From: UBA2233 sp002347965 [NCBI: Nitrospirae bacterium UBA2233]
GTDB lineage: Bacteria; UBA2233
Assembly: GCA_002347965.1 (NCBI GenBank)
Contig: DDYN01000057.1
Coordinates: 1-64,000, forward strand
Length of the DNA stretch: 64,000 nt
Reading direction: 5' to 3'
The notes below the pieces were generated by a model that was given only the letters and a program-made list of their open reading frames with translations, was not told the DNA's origin and made no database searches. The first letter of the stretch is position 1. Each line of letters starts with the position of its first letter. A program made the translations under genes and the position numbers. Of this stretch, positions 9,201 to 17,752 are shown one piece after another.

Positions 9201-9372
9201 GCCTCTGAAGCGCCTGCCAAAGACGGCGTTCGAGAACAACCTGTCCGTAGTGATCACGCTCGGCCATCGCTTCACCCGGAGCAATCTCTGGACCTGGCAG
9301 TATCTGATAGCCCAGCCCCTCCAGCCAGCCCAACGCCACAGATTCGATCTCCGATTCAGTCAGATACGCCAT
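6295..9372 (-). CDS. hsdR: Type I restriction enzyme R subunit
   Basis: A full-length 1025-residue restriction and translocation subunit. In order: an N-terminal PD-(D/E)xK nuclease ([13 protein letters not shown] followed by VVMELKN), then a superfamily 2 motor with Walker [10 protein letters not shown], the DEAH box [10 protein letters not shown], motif [13 protein letters not shown], the C-terminal RecA lobe with [13 protein letters not shown] and the arginine-finger region ARVNR, and a C-terminal helical region for M-subunit contact. No frameshift is seen. With hsdM broken it may be an orphan: type I cleavage needs the complete methylase, so the island is probably inactive or relies on a partner elsewhere. 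Confidence 0.95.
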   Translation of the reverse strand: MAYLTESEIESVALGWLEGLGYQILPGPEIAPGEAMAERDHYGQVVLERRLWQALQRLNPVVPPDALDEAFCKLTRSDLPSLVANNHAIHKYLVEGVPVEYQRADGSIGGDLVRVIDYEEPQNNEFLAVNQFTVVENKHERRPDVVLFINGLPVVVMELKNAAAESATIWLAFNQLQTYKEEIPSLFSFNEALVISDGVQARIGTLTAEKERFMPWRTIEGEELANPQSLQLQVLLEGVFKKRRFLDLIRHFIVFEDAGGGVLVKKMAGYHQYHAVNVALDATLRSAGTGGDKRIGVVWHTQGSGKSLTMAFYAGRVVLHPAMKNPTLVVITDRNDLDDQLYGTFARCHELLRQQPKQAQSRADLRELLTTASGGVVFTTVHKFFPFDDEEQHPLLSDRDNIVVIADEAHRSQYDFIDGFARHMREALPNASFVGFTGTPIELTDRNTRAVFGDYISIYDIERAVHDGATVPIYYESRLAKLELNEAVRPLLDEEFEEATEGEEVEHKERLKTKWAQLEALVGTEKRLKLIAEDLVQHFEQRLSVMDGKAMIVCMSRRICVELYQAIVAIRPDWHRDDDGAGALKIVMTGSASDPPDWQGHIRNKPRREELAKRFKDPKDPFKVVIVRDMWLTGFDAPCLHTMYIDKPMRGHGLMQAIARVNRVFKDKPGGLVVDYLGLADQLKQALAHYTQSGGKGRTTIDQEEAVAAMLEHYEVCCGIFHGFDWSNWKTGGSQERLALLPAAQEHVLAQDDGKNRLVKAVGELSKAFALAVPHKRALEIRDDVAFFQAVRSALTKSAFEGRRSPEEIEHAIRQIVSKAVSSDEVIDIFAAAGLKKPDISVLSDEFLAEVRGMPHKNLAVEMLRKLLAGEIKAHSRKNVVRARSFAELLEYAIKKYHNRAIETAQVIEELIALAKEMREANQRGEKLGLTDDEVAFYDALEVNDSAVAVLGDKTLRLIAQELVKAVRNNITIDWSVRENVRAKMRVIIKRILRRYGYPPDKQMHATELVLEQAEALCRDWTEKE

Positions 9373-9375
9373 GGT

Positions 9376-9513
9376 TCATTCCCCATTCGTTGTTGGGGGC
9401 AGGCCCCGTGCTCGCTGAACCGTGGGAAAGCGCCTTGCCCGCACGAGCGCATCCAGCCCGGCACGCCCACGCGCCCAGGTCAGCAGCTCGGGGTTGACAG
9501 GGATGCGGGTCAT
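9376..9513 (-). pseudogene. Truncated ImmA/IrrE-type N-terminus
   Basis: A 45-codon ORF that starts [20 protein letters not shown], which resembles the opening of proteins that couple an XRE-like start to an ImmA/IrrE metallopeptidase. After RRFP the similarity ends and the frame stops just before hsdR. Its ATG overlaps the stop of the DUF4276 gene (ATGA). It looks like the stump left when the rest of the gene was deleted. It could still be translated as a coupling peptide for hsdR. Confidence 0.5.
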
Positions 9514-10124
9514 GCCAGCAAGGCCTCGATACCATCCACAAAAACCTGAAAGCTCCGGGAGCGATTCTGCTCGACATTCATATGGGGAGCGATCCGCCGC
9601 GCGGTGTCGATCTTGGGATAACCGCTTTTGTAAATCCCATGTTTCTTGAGAAAACGATGCAGCGCCTCCCAGGATCCGCCATTATCGGGATTTCTAAAAA
9701 TGCCAGTGGTGGCATAGATGACGGGCAGGCTGGTGAACGCTTTGCGCAGGGCCGCCGGATCACCGATGAACCAGGACTCCAGTTCCTCGATGACGATACG
9801 ATTGACGACCAGAAACCGTCCATTGGTATCAGGGACGGACTTCGTCGCCAGCTCCGCGCTCATCGCTGCCTCCTCGAGGAGGCACTTGAGCACCTCGCAG
9901 TCGTCATTGTCGCGATCCACCAGCACCACCATACGCAAGTTCTCGCCCCGGCTGATGCGCTGGCGGTAGGCGGCCAGGCGCTGTGGAAGCGCTTTGAGTA
10001 GCTTGTACTTGATGCCTAGGTTGATAAGTTTCCATTGTGCACGCTCACCAATTAGCCGCGGCAGCAGATATTTCAACGCTTCCTCGGCGAATTGTTCTTC
10101 AACCAGGAACTCAATCCGCATCAC
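9510..10124 (-). CDS. DUF4276-like, TOPRIM-type protein
   Basis: A 204-residue protein resembling the DUF4276 family. The N-terminal [10 protein letters not shown] supplies an early acidic residue and [10 protein letters not shown] near residue 86 supplies a DxD motif, together the pattern of the TOPRIM metal-binding site found in OLD-type nucleases, primases and RNase M5. It overlaps the AAA ATPase by 4 bases. Pairs of an SMC-like or AAA ATPase with a TOPRIM-type effector are known in phage defence (OLD, PARIS), which is the most likely context here. Activity and target are not known from sequence. Confidence 0.7.
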   Translation of the reverse strand: MMRIEFLVEEQFAEEALKYLLPRLIGERAQWKLINLGIKYKLLKALPQRLAAYRQRISRGENLRMVVLVDRDNDDCEVLKCLLEEAAMSAELATKSVPDTNGRFLVVNRIVIEELESWFIGDPAALRKAFTSLPVIYATTGIFRNPDNGGSWEALHRFLKKHGIYKSGYPKIDTARRIAPHMNVEQNRSRSFQVFVDGIEALLA

Positions 10125-11326
10125 TTAGCAGCCCTCATCGAGAGGGGGTCGCCGGCAGCGAAGTGGCCCTCCATCCAGAGTTCGCCTAGCGTGGCCCCTT
10201 TGTCGATGAAGTTTTTAATGCCGGGCATGTCGGCGACCCGGTGCACCCGGGTATAGCCGTCGGCAGCGCGGTCCAGCACCCACACCTCCTCCGGTCGCAG
10301 CGGATCGATGAAAAACGGCGAGTGGGTGGTGACGATCAATTGGGTGCGCTCCGCCGCCTGCTCGCATTCCTCGGCCAGTTCCGCCAGCAGGCGAGGGTGT
10401 AGATAGTTCTCCGGCTCTTCAATGCCCACCAGTTGCGGCGGGTCTGGATCGTAGAGCACCGTCAGGTAGGCCAGCAGCTTGAGGGTGCCGTCGGAGGCGA
10501 AGCGCGACAGCACCGGGGTGGAAAAGGGCGCATCCTTGACCAGCAACAACAGGCGGCTGTCCTGCAAGACCTTGGCCTGTACCTTCTCGATACGGGGAAT
10601 GCGCCGCCGCAGGGTTTCGAAAATCTGCTCCAGCCGCTCGGGGTGTTGCTCCCGTAGGTACTGGATGACATTGGGCAGGTTGTCTCCGGTTGGAGAAAGC
10701 CGCTCCTCTGCACCCGCCTCCGGGTTACCCCGGGCAGCGTCCGCCGAGAGATGGGAGAGATGCCAGCCGGTGATGAAATTGCGCAGCGCGATGACGCGCG
10801 GGTTTTCTGCCAGCGTGCCCAGGGTGTTGACCGCCAGCACATCCGGACCGGAAAGGGGTTTCTCGATACGTGTGTCGCTGGCTTCCGGAGCTTCACCGGT
10901 GATTACCTTGCCCTGACCGTATCGGTAGTCCAAGAAACGAAAAGGCTTGCCACGGGATCCCCTCCGCCACTGCAGCCACTCTTCGGCCACCACCGGCTTC
11001 CCGGCTTACTCAACAATAGCCAAGTGATAGGTGATCAGCGGGGTGCCGGGCCGTTCACGGTACTGGAGTTCGATGACGATGGAGCCGTCCTGATCGCGGC
11101 TGCGCAACTCGCGGAATCGGCCACGTCGGTCCCAGGCCTTGCGCAGGCCGTCAGAGAAGCACTCAGCGAGGAAGGCGAACACATCGAACACCGTGGACTT
11201 GCCGCTGCCGTTCGGCCCCAGCAGCACGGTCAGCGGCGTGATCTCTTCCAGGGTGATGTCCTTCAGTGTCTCGTAATTCTGGACATGCAGGCTTTTGATG
11301 CGCGGCGGCTGTGTGTTGGGAGTCAT
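10121..11326 (-). pseudogene. AAA/ABC-type ATPase (defence partner), interrupted by a TAA codon
   Basis: The frame runs from ATG at 11326 to 10121 with one in-frame TAA at 11006-11008. Upstream are Walker [10 protein letters not shown] and the N-terminal lobe; downstream, in the same frame, are the signature-like [13 protein letters not shown], Walker [14 protein letters not shown] and the H-loop TTHSPFFID. The stop splits a continuous domain (ITYHLAIVE, stop, [13 protein letters not shown]), so the intact protein would be 401 residues. A GAA to TAA change explains it. A GTG at 10993 could restart translation, but without the Walker A the fragment could not bind ATP properly. Its 3' end overlaps the DUF4276 gene. 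Confidence 0.8.
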
Positions 11327-12585
11327 AGGGCGTTCTCCAGAAATTTTTCGGCATCCTCGATGCGCAACTCGCCGGAGATCAGCTTGGGCAGCAGGGTGTC
11401 ACGGAGCTGGGCGAGGGTGCGGGAGTCTTCGGTATTGTTCCTGACCTTATCATCCAAGGCGCCACAAACCCTTTCGTAGAAATCTATCAGCCTTTGATCT
11501 GGCTCAACGAATGGCAGAACCTCAAACTGCTTTCTGTTTATCGCACCAAACACTGTCCCAGTATGTTCAAATTGTTTCAATTCTTCTTGCAGTGACCATA
11601 TTGCGTGGTATGTGAATGACCTCGCCCCGGAAGCGTGCCGGACAGCAGCTACACCGCGACCTATACAGCACTTCTCCCAAGCCAGATTTATGTCTCCAAC
11701 CGGTGCGCGAACACTCACCAAGGTGTCTTCGGCGTTTGCAATCCTTGTCGGCGCTGAACAGTACTTCCTATTTTCCGGGTAGCGAAATCCGAAGTCCGTC
11801 TTGCCCTGAAAAAATGGCAAACCATCGCCAATGTCGTTGTATGTGTCGCCGGGAGGTGACTGCCCCATCGTTAAGCTGAAGCACTCACCAACCTTTTTTC
11901 TCTCCCACCCCTCCGGCTTGCCCTCGTCGTCAAGGCGGTCGGGGAAAAGCTGCCAGAGCTCGTCGGGGAGGTAGGGCTCACGGCCTTCCATCTTGGCGCG
12001 GATGGGGCCGAAGTCGACGAACCAGTCCTTGAATAGGGCGCGGGCCATAGCCTCCAGGGTCTGGTTGCGGCGACGGTTAAGTTCAATCTTATCATCCAGC
12101 GTGCCCAGGATATGAGCGATGGCGCGCTGTTCGGGGAGCGGTGGCAAATCAATCTCAAAACGACCGAAAGCTGACTTGCTCAAGATCGGTTGAGCCGAAC
12201 CACCGGCGGAACCGCAGATTTCCGATTTCCTTGTACTAAGGTTGTAGTAAACAAAAAGTGGTGAATCATCCGTCTCAATGATGATGCTGTTGATTTGCTG
12301 GTTGGTTACGCAATCGGTCCCGGCCAATGCAGCCTTGCCCATATCGGAGCCAATGCAGGACACCATGACTGCATTCTTTGGAATCGCAGCGTTTTTCACC
12401 AACGATCGGCCGGATGTGGACAAGGTCCTTGCCGTGGTCGAGATGGTGCGAGCGCCATTCATGTCTGATGGCGTAATGAAAGGAATATTTCCCCCGAAAG
12501 CATCAACAGCGCTTGATGGCGGCGTCTTTCCTGTCACGATGCGACCAAGCTGGTTGAGTGTCTTCGTCTTCCACTCACCCTCCAT
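11323..12585 (-). CDS. hsdS: Type I restriction specificity subunit
   Basis: A 420-residue specificity subunit with two target-recognition domains, each followed by a conserved helix: the first half carries [20 protein letters not shown], the second ends with [21 protein letters not shown] start it at the ATG at 12585 ([16 protein letters not shown]), the normal beginning of this family; the frame is open to 12738 but that extra stretch looks like an hsdM remnant. It overlaps the interrupted ATPase gene by 4 bases. The DNA sequence recognised cannot be deduced. Confidence 0.9.
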   Translation of the reverse strand: MEGEWKTKTLNQLGRIVTGKTPPSSAVDAFGGNIPFITPSDMNGARTISTTARTLSTSGRSLVKNAAIPKNAVMVSCIGSDMGKAALAGTDCVTNQQINSIIIETDDSPLFVYYNLSTRKSEICGSAGGSAQPILSKSAFGRFEIDLPPLPEQRAIAHILGTLDDKIELNRRRNQTLEAMARALFKDWFVDFGPIRAKMEGREPYLPDELWQLFPDRLDDEGKPEGWERKKVGECFSLTMGQSPPGDTYNDIGDGLPFFQGKTDFGFRYPENRKYCSAPTRIANAEDTLVSVRAPVGDINLAWEKCCIGRGVAAVRHASGARSFTYHAIWSLQEELKQFEHTGTVFGAINRKQFEVLPFVEPDQRLIDFYERVCGALDDKVRNNTEDSRTLAQLRDTLLPKLISGELRIEDAEKFLENAL

Positions 12586-12738
12586 ACCCAAACCCCCCCC
12601 TAGATTGACCTTGATGGCCGCATCCTGCCTCACCACTTCGGCCTGCCACCACCCCACCTCAGCCAACAAATTCACGCGCCGTCCAAATAAATGCACGCGT
12701 GCATTTCGCGTGTATTTGCGTGCTTTTCTAACGCTCAT
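12586..12738 (-). pseudogene. Remnant of an hsdM 3' end fused ahead of hsdS
   Basis: The 51 codons before the hsdS start end in RQDAAIKVNLGGG, which matches the end of the local hsdM product ([13 protein letters not shown]) in the same order and relative position to a following gene. The DNA is alike over roughly 40 bases but clearly diverged, so this is a second, older hsdM tail and not a recent copy. It implies that hsdS once followed a different hsdM directly and that the AlbA_2 gene and present hsdM arrived later. Confidence 0.5.
12689..12706. repeat. 18-bp perfect palindrome AAATGCACGCGTGCATTT
   Basis: A perfect palindrome at the junction of the AlbA_2 gene and hsdS, flanked by further CACGC-type units (CACGCAAATACACGC on the minus strand). 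It could be an operator for a dimeric regulator or a recombination scar. Confidence 0.5.
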
Positions 12739-14432
12739 TTCGGTGCCTTTCGGTAAGCAACGCTCCGTCCACGTTCACCTTCGCGAACGACAAGACCTTG
12801 CTGTGCCAACCGATCGAGCAGCCGGTAGGCTTGCGGGCCTGTAATCCGGCACAACTCCGTCGCCTCGCGCCGGGTGATCCGTCCGTGCTTTTCCACGTAC
12901 TGCAATACCATCTGCTCCTGCTGTAGCGGCTCGAAGCCTCGCTGCCGAACGTAGCCCGCCTTGTCGTCCAGCAGACGATAGAGCGCCGCGGACAAATGCC
13001 ATGTGCGGCCTTTCTTTTGACCGCGCTCTTCCACCAGACCCGTCTCCACCAGGCGGTGCAGCACGCCGCGCCCGTCGGATTCCGGCTTCTGGACGAGCCG
13101 GGCCGCCTCCTCGGTGGTCAGTTCGCGCGTTTGCCACAAGGCGTTGAGGATAAGTAGTTCGTCGAGCGCAAGATCGCGCCCTTGCTGGGCTTCGGTGACC
13201 AGTAACCGCACGAAATCGAGATTGGCCGCTCCACCCGGGATAACGACGCTTACCGTGGCTTCGTTGCTGCGTGCGTAGGACGGCGCCGGACGGCCGTTGC
13301 GCAACTGTTCATAGAAGATGGTGTCGATGCCGCGCGCGGTGCGCTCGACGATGCCGGCGCGCTTGAAAGCGTCGGCGAGCAAGGGGTTACGCGGGCGTGG
13401 CGCGGTGACGAGCAAGTTATCCAGCCGCACGCCTTCGGGAAAGCCGCCGGGGTTGGTGATCTCGATGTGATCGCTGTACCACTGAAAATGCACGGCTCCT
13501 AGGCGGAGATAGTCGCGGTGGATGAGCGCGTTGGCCAGCGCTTCGCGCAGGGCGCGCTCGGGATAGTCCGGCACACCCACGCGCAGCAGCCCGACCATCA
13601 GCTCCTGCTCGCGATTGCGCGCGCGGATGCGCGCTTCGATCTCCTCCACGACTCGCAGGAGAGGCCAGCGAAAGAAATCGTTGACCTCCACGTCGAGCCC
13701 GCGCAGCACCTGGAACGCGACTTCATGCGCAGGGACGAAGCGGCGCAGCGCATCTTCCTTTCCAAACAGCAGCAGCGCCGCGAGGCGCACGCCGTACACG
13801 CTGCCATTAGCCTCCACCACGCCCAGCGCCTTGGCGAGCTCCAGATCCGGCAGCACTAGCAGGCTTTCGTCGCTGCGGCCACGCCGCTCGCGTACGCTGC
13901 GCCGGAAGCGCTCGAACTCCAGAGGGTCGAGGTTCTCCCAGCGCGCCTCGGCGACGAGTTGAGCCGATGGATCGAGCAACCTCCGGCCGGATTGCAGCGA
14001 CTGTACGGCGTAGGCGTCCATCGGCACGCAGGCGGGTTTGCCATCACCGCCTATCACGCGCCGCAGAAACACACCGTCGGCAGTCGCCACCGGTTGCTGC
14101 TGGGGCGGTATTTCGATGACCAGTACCGTCGCATCGTTCACCTTCACTGTTTGGACTTGCACCGATAAGGAAGGTCGGGTACGACTCGCGACCAGGGCAG
14201 CAAGCCGGTCAAGATCAGTGGTTGTGCCGTGTCTGGGGTGTGCGCCGGTGATCCGGCCATCATCCTCGACGCCAATGAGCAAACGACCCGGCTCGCCGTC
14301 GGACCTGTTGGCTAAGCATGCGACAGCCTCAACGAGGTCACGGTCGTTAAGCGAACAGCGCTCCTCGCCCTTGAACTCGACAGCCAGTGTTTCACCCCTC
14401 GTAATCAGGCGCTGAAGTGCATCGGGTGTCAT
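12735..14432 (-). CDS. AlbA_2 (Schlafen-type) domain, RecG-like ATP-binding protein
   Basis: A 565-residue protein. Residues about 10-125 form the AlbA_2 DNA-binding domain (LAVEFKGEE, LANRSDGEPGRLLIGVEDDG). The central part resembles a GHKL-type ATPase (EALANALIHRDY, then HIEITNPGGFPEGV and ERTARGIDTI). The last 150 residues carry winged-helix segments (LTTEEAARLVQKPES and RITRREATELCRITGPQAYR). Proteins of this type are common inside type I restriction loci and are proposed to act as regulators or accessory defence factors. It lies between hsdM and hsdS and overlaps the old hsdS frame by 4 bases. No break is visible. Confidence 0.85.
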   Translation of the reverse strand: MTPDALQRLITRGETLAVEFKGEERCSLNDRDLVEAVACLANRSDGEPGRLLIGVEDDGRITGAHPRHGTTTDLDRLAALVASRTRPSLSVQVQTVKVNDATVLVIEIPPQQQPVATADGVFLRRVIGGDGKPACVPMDAYAVQSLQSGRRLLDPSAQLVAEARWENLDPLEFERFRRSVRERRGRSDESLLVLPDLELAKALGVVEANGSVYGVRLAALLLFGKEDALRRFVPAHEVAFQVLRGLDVEVNDFFRWPLLRVVEEIEARIRARNREQELMVGLLRVGVPDYPERALREALANALIHRDYLRLGAVHFQWYSDHIEITNPGGFPEGVRLDNLLVTAPRPRNPLLADAFKRAGIVERTARGIDTIFYEQLRNGRPAPSYARSNEATVSVVIPGGAANLDFVRLLVTEAQQGRDLALDELLILNALWQTRELTTEEAARLVQKPESDGRGVLHRLVETGLVEERGQKKGRTWHLSAALYRLLDDKAGYVRQRGFEPLQQEQMVLQYVEKHGRITRREATELCRITGPQAYRLLDRLAQQGLVVREGERGRSVAYRKAPK

Positions 14433-14528
14433 GCCAAATCTTCCCTATGCTTTCTCGAAACGGTGTGTGTCTTTATTCAACGCTGCGTTTATCACAGTTG
14501 GGGGCGTGCCTCATGTTCAACGCACCGT

Positions 14529-16110
14529 TCAAAACCCAAGCGCCTTTAGGTTGGCCTTAATGGCTGCGTCGAGCTTGGCGGCTTCCTGCTGCTGCTCGCG
14601 CCACTGGCTTGTCAGGCGCTGCATCTTCTCCTCGAATGGCTCGTCATCGTCTTCGATATCGGCCGCACCGACATAGCGGCCAGGGGTGAGCACATGGCCG
14701 TGCTGGCGGATTTCCTCTAGGTTGGCTGATTTGCAAAAACCGGAGATGTCTTTGTATGCCCCCTCACCCCGACCCTCTCCCAGTGGGAGAGGGTCGGGGT
14801 GAGGGTCAACGGTACACCAGGCGTGGTAGGTGTCGGCGATCCTGCGAATGTCCTCCTCGGTCAGTTCACGGTGGGTGCGATCCACCATCACGCCCATCTT
14901 GCGGGCATCGATGAACAGCACCTCGCCACGCCGGTCACGCAGGCCCTTTCCGGGGTTCTTGTTGCGGGCAAGGAACCACAGGCAGGCGGGAATCGGTGTG
15001 GAATAGAACAACTGGCCGGGCAGGGCGACCATACAGTCCACAACGTCGGCTTCGATCATCGCTTTTCGAATCTCGCCTTCGCCAGACTGGTTGGAGCTCA
15101 TAGAGCCATTGGCCAGCACCACGCCTGCTGTGCCATTGGGCGCCAAGTGATAGAAGATATGTTGTAACCACGCGAAGTTGGCGTTCCCGGCTGGCGGTGT
15201 GCCGAATTTCCAACGCTTGTCGTCTTTGAGTAGTTCCCCACCCCCAATTGGAATCGTTGAAGAACGGATTAGCCAGCACGTAGTCAGCTTTGAGGTCAGG
15301 GTGCAGGTCGCGATGGAAACTGTCGGCGTGCTCTTTCCCCAGGTTGCCCTCAATTCCCCGGATGGCGAGGTTCATTTTAGCCAAGCGCCAGGTGGTGTAA
15401 TTTGATTCTTGACCATAGATGCTAATATTGCCGATTCTGCCTCCGTGGGCCTCGACAAATCTTTCCGACTGGACGAACATACCCCCAGAGCCGCAGCAGG
15501 GGTCATAGACCCTGCCACTATAAGGGGCCAGCATCTCCACCAGCACGCGAACGACACAGCGGGGCGTGTAGAACTGGCCACCCTTCTTGCCCTCAGCGCT
15601 GGCAAACTTGGAGAGGAAATACTCGTAGACCCGGCCGATGATATCCTTGGAGCGGTTGGCTTCATCCCCCAAGCCGATGGTGCCGATCAAGTCGATCAGC
15701 TGACCAAGGCGCTGTTTATCCAAGTTTGGGCGGGCGTAGTCCTTGGGCAGCACACCTTTGAGCGAGGGGTTATCGCGCTCGATGGCGAGCATGGCGTCAT
15801 CGAAGACCTTGCCGATGGTCGGCTGCTTGGCCACGGATTGGAGATAAGACCAGCGCGCCTCTTTGGGCACCCAGAAGATGTTGGCAGCCCGGTACTCGTC
15901 AGGGTCTTCGGGGTCGGCCCCTTGGGCACGGTCCGCTTCGAGCAAGGCATGCTGCTCTTCAAAGGCATCAGAGATGTATTTAAGGAAGATTAAACCGAGT
16001 ACGACGTGCTTATACTCGGCGGCGTCCATGTTGGAGCGGAGCTCGTCGGCGGCAAGCCAGAGCTTGGATTCGAAACCGAGGTTCGCGCCGTTGTTTTTGG
16101 TTTTTGCCAT
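14529..16110 (-). pseudogene. hsdM: Type I restriction methylase subunit, frameshifted
   Basis: The N-terminal 290 codons encode the helical hsdM domain and the start of the adenine methylase, with SAM motif [10 protein letters not shown]. The catalytic motif IV reads NPFF instead of NPPF. Directly after it, near 15240-15250, one extra base (a T within a G run on the minus strand) shifts the frame; the remainder ([11 protein letters not shown] to LKALGF) continues in the next frame down to 14529. Near the 3' end a 45-base palindrome is inserted in frame. Unless there is slippage or a base-calling error, no active methylase is made. Confidence 0.85.
14761..14805. repeat. REP-like palindrome inside hsdM
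   Basis: Two perfect 21-base arms (CCCTCACCCCGACCCTCTCCC and its complement) separated by AGT. This kind of element is abundant between genes of many Proteobacteria and is translated here as the typical [11 protein letters not shown]. It sits in frame in the hsdM reading frame and marks the island as having passed through a proteobacterial genome. Confidence 0.85.
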
Positions 16111-16116
16111 GTCTGA

Positions 16117-16290
16117 TTTCCTGTAAGAGAGCCTTGCCCCGTTTGCCCAGGCCCAGGGCTAGGTCCTCGACCTGTTTGAGCGCCGGCGGCGAGGTCTTGA
16201 TACAACCGTTCATGGCTGGGTAGGTCACGCCAAACTTGGCCACAAGTTTTCCTTCTTGTTGGCTTAAGTATCGCCGTCGGTCCCCCCTAC
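16117..16290 (-). pseudogene. Degraded XRE-type helix-turn-helix domain
   Basis: On the minus strand the frame reads RRRYLSQQEGKLVAKFGVTY, then PAMN, and later [18 protein letters not shown]. This follows the layout of XRE-type DNA-binding domains (LSQEELA, KxGVSxxTVNRWE, PSPLALKQIE), but the recognition helix is altered and no start codon or complete gene remains. It ends just before the hsdM start and probably represents the former regulator or neighbour of the island. Confidence 0.5.
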
Positions 16291-16367
16291 CCAGGGTCAG
16301 GCCTCTAAATACTGAAAATGAATAGGCCAGGGGCTACCATCGCTAAAAAACTAACTCAGGCCCTGGA

Positions 16368-16508
16368 CTAGGAAGGATAAGGATAATATCCACCTTGAGT
16401 ACCTCCTAGAAGAGCCATACTGCCAAGAAAAGGAATGGCACTTATGAAGGCCAGCAAGAAACTTTCTGTAGACACCCACAAAGAACCAATTAAACCAAGA
16501 GTTAGCAT
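16368..16508 (-). CDS. Small hydrophobic peptide, 46 residues, with GGYYPYPS tail
   Basis: Unrecognised. The ATG is preceded by GGGAGGAG at ideal distance. The first 34 residues are hydrophobic (MLTLGLIGSLWVSTES, FLLAFISAIPFLGSMALL), followed by a Gly-rich, Tyr-rich tail GGTQGGYYPYPS. It has no Lys or Arg and a single Glu. It could be a small membrane protein or a bacteriocin-like peptide. It is isolated on the minus strand between the restriction island and the HAD gene, with no other gene in its unit. Confidence 0.55.
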   Translation of the reverse strand: MLTLGLIGSLWVSTESFLLAFISAIPFLGSMALLGGTQGGYYPYPS

Positions 16509-16603
16509 GGCTTCTCCTCCCTTACGTTTCCACGCGTTACTCTCACATTTTAACGCAATTCCTTGAGTACTATTTTATCATTTCCTTTATCCGCCTAAGG
16601 AGC

Positions 16604-16732
16604 TTAAGCCTCATCGGCGATGTTCTCCTTGCCGATGCCCAGACCTCCAAGCGCGTCTATGTAGGCCCCGAGAACGGTGTTCTTGCGACCCTTTCCTTTT
16701 TGCTCGCGAATTCCTGCCGGCCATGGTCTCAC
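16604..16732 (-). CDS. Possible small ORF, 42 residues
   Basis: From a GTG at 16732 the frame reads MRPWPAGIREQKGKGRKNTV and ends GLGIGKENIADEA. Codons look coding (mostly C or G in third position), but the initiation site is poor and the peptide looks like the C-terminal end of a larger protein. It may be the last remnant of a lost gene. The rest of 16290-16919 holds only the 46-residue ORF and no RNA gene that I can recognise. Confidence 0.3.
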   Translation of the reverse strand: MRPWPAGIREQKGKGRKNTVLGAYIDALGGLGIGKENIADEA

Positions 16733-16919
16733 AGCCTACCGTAATCCGGACAAATGATGGCGTGAGCGGCTTGCCCGTGCTTCGTCAACCCTGGAGAAAG
16801 AAGGTTCGACATAAGGTCTGCTTGGTGCTCGGCGCACATCCCTAAAGAACCCTGGCTTGGCTGGCAATAGGTATGCTAAATTAAAAGCTGCAATCACAAG
16901 ACAGTAGGACATCGAAGCC

Positions 16920-17693
16920 GTGGCCTCAAAACTGTCCTCTAAGGTGCAGCTTATTGCCATAGACTTAGATGGGACGCTTCTTGACGGGGAAGGATCCCTC
17001 GATGCAGCGGCCTTGCCCCTTATTTCTAGCATCTTGAGCAGGGGGGCCTGTGTAACCCTGGCTACAGGCCGCGACCCCCATAGCGCAACTCACTTAAGCA
17101 GGCCGATCACATGGAGCGCCCCGCTCGTGACCTGCAACGGGGCCGTTCTTTGGGATGTCGGCCGGCAAAGGCCTTTGATTAAGCGCACAATTCCTCTGGA
17201 GGCCGTCCGAAGCTGTCTTGGCTGCCTTCCAGAGTTTGGGCTTGTGCCTTTTGTCATGGAAATCACCGCAGACCTCCGCTTCGTCGTCCGGCCAACAACC
17301 CAAGACGACAACTTCCACGAAGTCGTCAAACTCTACGCCTCCGGCGATGTTGCCAGCGTAGAATCGGCCAAGGCCGAAATCAAGGCGCTCTTGGACGGCA
17401 CCATTTACACGACCTCCTCGTTCCACGGCAACTTGGAGGTTTGTCCGGCGGGTGTAAGCAAGGCCTCCGGCCTGGATTCCGTGGCCAAGGCGTTGGGGAT
17501 CCTGCCCGAAGAAATCGCCTGCATCGGCGATGGAGAGAACGACCTCGAGCTTTTTGGCTACGCGGGAGTCCGCGTTGCGATGGGGAACGCAATCGAGCCG
17601 CTCAAGGCCATGGCGGACTTCATTGCGCCCGCCAATACCGAGCATGGCGTGGCGGCGGCCCTCGCTTGGATCTTGTCGGCAACACAACCGTAG
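16920..17693 (+). CDS. HAD-family (Cof-type) phosphatase
   Basis: A 257-residue HAD hydrolase of the Cof subfamily, expected to dephosphorylate small sugar or nucleotide phosphates in the cytoplasm. Motif I is DLDGTLLDGEG near residue 16, motif II lies in CVTLATGRDP, and motifs III/IV are the GDGENDLELF block near residue 200. The cap domain lies between motifs II and III, as in Cof proteins. The start is a GTG at 16920 with a weak upstream GTAGGA. It ends 59 bases before the ribonucleotide reductase start and may be co-transcribed with it; the physiological substrate is unknown. Confidence 0.88.
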   Translation: MASKLSSKVQLIAIDLDGTLLDGEGSLDAAALPLISSILSRGACVTLATGRDPHSATHLSRPITWSAPLVTCNGAVLWDVGRQRPLIKRTIPLEAVRSCLGCLPEFGLVPFVMEITADLRFVVRPTTQDDNFHEVVKLYASGDVASVESAKAEIKALLDGTIYTTSSFHGNLEVCPAGVSKASGLDSVAKALGILPEEIACIGDGENDLELFGYAGVRVAMGNAIEPLKAMADFIAPANTEHGVAAALAWILSATQP

Positions 17694-17752
17694 AATTTTC
17701 TCCTAGCCCCTGTTTCCCGTCTTTACGACAACCATCTCGAAGGGAGTATCCC

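Noticed and set aside
11006-11008. Recoding at the TAA in the defence ATPase
   Set aside because: UAA has no known bacterial recoding to an amino acid; a nonsense mutation is the simple reading.
16600-16735. Plus-strand frame with VYVGPENGVLATL, reminiscent of SAM hydroxide adenosyltransferases
   Set aside because: Only a short motif matches, no start or remaining domain is present, and the opposite strand has better codon bias.
17441-17752. Upstream extension of the nrdJ frame
   Set aside because: It overlaps the end of the HAD gene and has no RNR-like sequence; the GTG at 17753 has a ribosome site.
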